A stretch of 64,000 nt of DNA, taken from the NCBI RefSeq assembly GCF_026683955.1, contig NZ_CP113343.1, positions 372,001 through 436,000 of the forward strand, read 5' to 3'. The translations under genes were made by a program, and so were the position numbers. Shown here one piece after another: positions 60,779-64,000 of the stretch. The first letter of the stretch is position 1; each line of letters starts with the position of its first letter. Below the pieces are notes generated by a model. The model worked only from the letters and a program-made list of their open reading frames with translations. It did no database searches and was not told where the DNA came from. This DNA is from Arthrobacter sp. MMS18-M83 (GTDB taxonomy: Bacteria; Actinomycetota; Actinomycetes; Actinomycetales; Micrococcaceae).

Positions 60779-60814
60779 CCACTGTTTGAGATACCGTAGG
60801 AGCAACTAGTGACC
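60779..60814. promoter_or_regulatory. Tandem operator between crotonase-family and CoA-transferase genes (weakest copy)
   Basis: Clear central unit ATACCGTAGGAG (60791-60802), with degenerate units at 60779-60790 and 60803-60814 in the same register, in the 70-base divergent interval. Confidence 0.5.
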
Positions 60815-60832
60815 TAGCGTAACATCAATGAT

Positions 60833-62179
60833 GTGCCCGTCCATCCCTTCCCAAACGCCTCCGCCGGCGCGGCCGACGGGCTGGAATTCAGCCGGGATTG
60901 GGCCCAAAGCGGGGTCATGGCCCTGACCGGCCAACGCGGCGGTCCGCCAGTGCTGCCGCCCGGCAGCGCGGCCACCCTGGCCCGGAGACTGTCCACCTAC
61001 ATCGACGCGGCCGGCGCCCTGGGCGGCAGGCCCGTCCGGCTGGACGGGGCCAAGCTGCTCTCCGAGCGGGCGGCGTTCACCGGGCACCGCCCGAGCGGCC
61101 GGATCTCCCTTGGTGGCACCTGCAGGCTGCTGCCGACGGCGGACGGCTGGGCGGCGGTCTCCTGCGCCCGCGAGGACGACCCGTCCCTGCTCGGAGCCCT
61201 GGTGGAACAGAAGCTCGGCGACGATCCGTGGCCGGAGGTGTCCGGCTGGCTGCTGCGGCACCTAGGCCGGGAACTTGCGGAGCGGGCCGAACTCCTTGGA
61301 ATCGCGGCGGCCCCCCTCGCGGAACCCGGCGACTCCGGCGCCGGTCCTTGGCTGGACCACACGGTCTTCTCCCGGCCGCCGCGGCCCGTCGCTGACCTGT
61401 TGGTCGTGGATTTCAGTTCGCTCTGGGCCGGGCCGCTTTGTGCCCACCTCCTGAGCCTGGCTGGCGCCCGGGTGGTAAAAGTGGAAACTCCCCAGCGCCC
61501 CGACGGCGCCCGGCGCGGAAATGCCGAGTTCTACCGGCTGCTTCACGCAGGCCACGCCTCCGTGGTGCTGGATCCGGAAACACCGGGCGGGCGGGCGGCC
61601 CTGGCCCGGCTCGTGGAGCAAGCGGACATCGTCATCGAAGCGTCCCGACCTCGGGCCCTGGCCCGGTTTGGCCTGGACGCCGATGCCGCAGCGGCGGCGG
61701 GACGCACCTGGATCTCCATCACGGCCAACGGGAGGGCCTCCGATCGCGTTGGGTTCGGCGACGATGTTGCGGCCGGAAGCGGGTTGGTGGCGGTCGATCC
61801 CGGGGGTCTCCCCCTCTTCGTCGGGGATGCCCTGGCCGATCCCCTCACCGGGCTCGCCGCGGCGGCCCTGGCCATGACCGCACCCGTTGCCGGGCGGGGA
61901 ATTCTTCACGATGTGGCCATGTCCAGGGTCGTGGCATCCACGCTGCCGGCCGCCCCGCGAGTGGAATCCGCCGGGGCCGGGTACCCAATTGAGTCAAAGT
62001 ATCCGGGTGCGGTACGCACTGCGGTGGTCCGGACCGCCGCCGGACGCTGGCTGCTGGACACCGGCTCCGGAAGCTACCCGATCGAAGAGCCGGCCGGCCG
62101 CAAGGTGGTTGGTGACGCACCGGCGAGCGGGGCCGATACGGCGACCGTGCTGCGGTCCCTCGGAATCGGCGTCCCGTGA
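60833..62179 (+). CDS. CaiB/BaiF-like CoA-transferase, rearranged domain order
   Basis: 448 residues from GTG 60833; no in-frame ATG or clear ribosome site, so a leaderless message is possible. The N-terminal 170 residues (LGGTCRLLPTADGWAAVSCAREDD) look like the small domain that normally lies late in CaiB proteins. The usual N-terminal Rossmann-like part begins only at about residue 185 (ADLLVVDFSSLWAGPLCAHLLSLAGARVVKVE), then VDPGGLPLFVGDALADPLTGLAAAALAM. The order therefore appears permuted or partly duplicated. No clear catalytic Asp is identified. It is followed by the amidohydrolase with a four-base overlap. Confidence 0.78.
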   Translation: MPVHPFPNASAGAADGLEFSRDWAQSGVMALTGQRGGPPVLPPGSAATLARRLSTYIDAAGALGGRPVRLDGAKLLSERAAFTGHRPSGRISLGGTCRLLPTADGWAAVSCAREDDPSLLGALVEQKLGDDPWPEVSGWLLRHLGRELAERAELLGIAAAPLAEPGDSGAGPWLDHTVFSRPPRPVADLLVVDFSSLWAGPLCAHLLSLAGARVVKVETPQRPDGARRGNAEFYRLLHAGHASVVLDPETPGGRAALARLVEQADIVIEASRPRALARFGLDADAAAAAGRTWISITANGRASDRVGFGDDVAAGSGLVAVDPGGLPLFVGDALADPLTGLAAAALAMTAPVAGRGILHDVAMSRVVASTLPAAPRVESAGAGYPIESKYPGAVRTAVVRTAAGRWLLDTGSGSYPIEEPAGRKVVGDAPASGADTATVLRSLGIGVP

Positions 62180-63612
62180 CCGCGCTGCTGATCCGCAACG
62201 TCGCCATCTATGGCACCCGGGGCACGGATGAGCGCACGGACGTGCGCATCGCCGGCGGCAGGGTCAGCGAACTGGGCACCAATCTGGCCGCTGCGGGCGA
62301 CGATGTTATCAACGGACGCGGGGGCACCTTGCTGCCGGGCCTGTGCGACCACCACCTACATTTGCACGCGATGGCCGCGGCAGCCTCCTCGGTGTCGTGC
62401 GGTCCACCCAACGTGCGCACCGCCGTCGAACTGGCGCAGGCACTGGGAGCCGCCGGCGGCAGGCAGCAGGGCTGGATCCGCGGCACCGGCTATTTTGAAT
62501 CGGTCGCCGGTGACCTGGACGCCGTTGCCCTCGACCGTCTGCATGATGCCGGGCCCGTACGGATCCAGCACCGCAGCGGCGCCCTCTGGATGCTCAATAC
62601 GGCCGCGGTAGCAGCAGTCGGGCTGGACGCCGGGGAGCACCCCGGCATTGAACGGGACGCAAGCGGCCGCGCCACCGGCCGGCTTTGGCGCGCGGACGAG
62701 TGGCTGCGTTCCCGCCTGCCCGCTGCCGACCCGCCCTCTCTGGCCGGTGTCGGGGAGGCCCTGTCCAGGTTCGGGATTACTTCGGTCACCGATGCGACGC
62801 CAGAGCTCTCCGCATCCTCCGCCGCCGTCATCGCGGCGGACATGGCCGCAGGCAGGCTGCCGCAGCGGGTCCAGTTATTGGGCTCACCCGTGGCTGCCTC
62901 CACATCAGGCGCGGGCGCATTCCCGCCGCGACGAACGCCAACCCCCGGGCCTTACAAGATTGTCATCGCGGATTCCCAACTTCCGGCACTGGATGACCTT
63001 GCCGCACTTATTGCGCGTGCGCACGCTGCCGACCGGCCGGTCGCTGTGCATTGCGTCAGCCGCGTCGCGCTATTGCTGTTGCTGGCCGCGTTGGACGCAT
63101 CAGGCGTCATGCCCGGGGATCGGCTGGAACATGCTGCCGTGGTGCCGGCAGAGACCATAGTGTCCCTGCGGCGGCGCGGACTCCGTGTAGTGACCCAGCC
63201 GGGCTTCATCGCCCAGCGTGGGGATGACTATCGGCGGCTGATGGAGCCCGAAGACCTTCCCGATCTATACCGCTTCCGGACCCTGCTGGCAGGTGGAGTG
63301 CGCGTTGGCCTCTCGAGCGACGCACCCTATGGGCCGCTGGACCCCTGGGCCGTCATGCAGGCTTCTGTCGACCGTCTGCCGTTGGGCGGCGGTCGCCCCC
63401 TTGGGCCCCACGAGCGGGTCACCGCTTCTGAAGCGCTTACAGGCTATCTTTCCGGACCTGCGGATCCGGGCGGCGCCCCGCGGCAGATCCGGGTCGGCAG
63501 CGCCGCGGATCTGGTCCTGCTTCACTGTTCTGAGCAGGAGCTGCTTGCCGGGCCGGATGCGGCCATGGTGCGGATGACCATCATCGCCGGAGAACCGGTC
63601 TTCGGACAGTAA
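62176..63612 (+). CDS. Metal-dependent amidohydrolase, YtcJ-like (amidohydrolase family 3)
   Basis: 478 residues. The N-terminal small beta-sandwich LLIRNVAIYGTRGTDERTDVRIAGGRV is followed by the metal motif GTLLPGLCDHHLHLHAMA (His-x-His) and, later, VAVHCVSRVALLL and VGLSSDAPYGPLDPWAVMQ with the conserved Asp. Family members hydrolyse amide, ester or ring bonds of small molecules. It starts inside the preceding CoA-transferase stop (ATGA-like overlap at 62176-62179), so both are one unit. Substrate unknown. Confidence 0.85.
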   Translation: MTALLIRNVAIYGTRGTDERTDVRIAGGRVSELGTNLAAAGDDVINGRGGTLLPGLCDHHLHLHAMAAAASSVSCGPPNVRTAVELAQALGAAGGRQQGWIRGTGYFESVAGDLDAVALDRLHDAGPVRIQHRSGALWMLNTAAVAAVGLDAGEHPGIERDASGRATGRLWRADEWLRSRLPAADPPSLAGVGEALSRFGITSVTDATPELSASSAAVIAADMAAGRLPQRVQLLGSPVAASTSGAGAFPPRRTPTPGPYKIVIADSQLPALDDLAALIARAHAADRPVAVHCVSRVALLLLLAALDASGVMPGDRLEHAAVVPAETIVSLRRRGLRVVTQPGFIAQRGDDYRRLMEPEDLPDLYRFRTLLAGGVRVGLSSDAPYGPLDPWAVMQASVDRLPLGGGRPLGPHERVTASEALTGYLSGPADPGGAPRQIRVGSAADLVLLHCSEQELLAGPDAAMVRMTIIAGEPVFGQ

Positions 63613-63631
63613 CAAGGTTGTGCCGGCAGCG

Positions 63632-64000
63632 TCAGCGGCTGCGCACATAGCGGAGCATCAACATATCCCCGGCGGTGAGGACATGGGCCAGCCGCATGGC
63701 GTGCAGCCCGGGCTCTGAACCTGCGGTGATCCGCCCGGCTCCTCCCCCGGCGAGGACCGGCGATAGGGTCAGGCACAGCTCATCCACCGCATCGGCCGCC
63801 ACGAGGGAACCGAACAGGTGCGGGCCGCCTTCTGTTAGCACCTGGGTCAGGCCCCGGCGGATCAGGACAGCCCACATCGCAGCCACATCCAGGCTGCGCT
63901 CACCGCAGATCTCGACATCCGCGACAGCAGCCAGCCCCTCAGGGGGCCCATCGTGGAAGCCGCCCTGCGTGAAAACTAAAGGGCGGACCGGAGCCCGGCT
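63632..64000 (-). CDS. Pyrimidine reductase / RibD C-terminal domain protein (partial)
   Basis: The frame is open from the right edge (base 64000) to the TGA at 63632-63634, giving 122 residues. The diagnostic RibD_C segment is VLTEGGPHLFGSLVAADAVDELCLTLSPVLAGGG, followed by LAHVLTAGDMLMLRYV. Proteins of this type reduce pyrimidine or dihydrofolate-like substrates with NADPH, and stand-alone actinobacterial copies are common. Its N-terminal NADPH-binding part lies outside the window. It converges on the amidohydrolase gene. Confidence 0.85.
   Translation of the reverse strand, partial: SRAPVRPLVFTQGGFHDGPPEGLAAVADVEICGERSLDVAAMWAVLIRRGLTQVLTEGGPHLFGSLVAADAVDELCLTLSPVLAGGGAGRITAGSEPGLHAMRLAHVLTAGDMLMLRYVRSR

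Overview
The window is high-GC bacterial DNA packed with short-gap, often overlapping genes for CoA-thioester and aromatic catabolism. Gene families and style (FolP2-GpgS gene pair, actinobacterial EtfB-EtfA, paired MaoC halves, many acyl-CoA dehydrogenases, GTG starts, strong GC hairpins with little or no T-tract) point to an actinobacterium, probably Arthrobacter-like or another soil degrader. The genus is inference. No rRNA, tRNA, CRISPR array, intact insertion sequence or replication origin was seen.

Region A (1-10970, all + strand) is one tightly coupled catabolic operon cut by the left edge. It holds a ring-hydroxylating dioxygenase (alpha C-terminus and beta), an acyl-CoA synthetase, a 2-hydroxypentadienoate hydratase, a 74-residue unknown, a complete branched-chain-amino-acid-type ABC importer, an acylating acetaldehyde dehydrogenase, a 4-hydroxy-2-oxovalerate aldolase and a small EthD-like protein. 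This is the classic lower meta-cleavage route to pyruvate and acetyl-CoA with its own uptake system; the ring-cleaving enzyme is not in the window. A hairpin and a nine-unit 10-bp tandem repeat separate it from region B.

Region B (11.4-34 kb) starts with a TetR regulator, followed by beta-oxidation genes (enoyl-CoA hydratase, SDR, thiolase, thioesterase), EtfB-EtfA with a membrane cytochrome b-like protein, a minus-strand block (SDR, quinone reductase, CaiB, MFS, ACAD10/11-type dehydrogenase, SDR, APH-type kinase) divergent from a second TetR, a tyrosine phosphatase, a P450 remnant, DoxX, FolE, and a FolP2-GpgS operon.

Region C (34.2-62.8 kb) is a mosaic of short divergent operons: amidohydrolase, a second MFS, aldehyde dehydrogenase, 3-hydroxyacyl-CoA dehydrogenase, fused carboxyltransferase, VOC protein, split MaoC hydratase pair, MoxR and VWA chaperone-like pair, a two-gene and a fused acyl-CoA dehydrogenase, acyl-CoA synthetase, a second CaiB, and a DUF35 plus Ltp2-like thiolase pair. 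The last resembles the retro-aldol machinery of steroid side-chain removal, but no steroid-ring genes are present. A YtcJ-type amidohydrolase and a RibD-like reductase close the window.

The most striking observation is regulatory. Eleven intergenic regions between 11.4 and 60.8 kb carry tandem 12-bp repeats related to WTACNGTAANNN, in two or three copies with exact 12-bp spacing, nine of them between divergent genes. This implies that one regulator, plausibly the TetR at 11491 which has its own copy, controls nearly all of regions B and C as one regulon, including the unexpected folE and doxX. Two minus-strand genes (51367-52244 and 59666-60762) each carry a one-base frameshift at a run of six C where seven would restore the reading frame.
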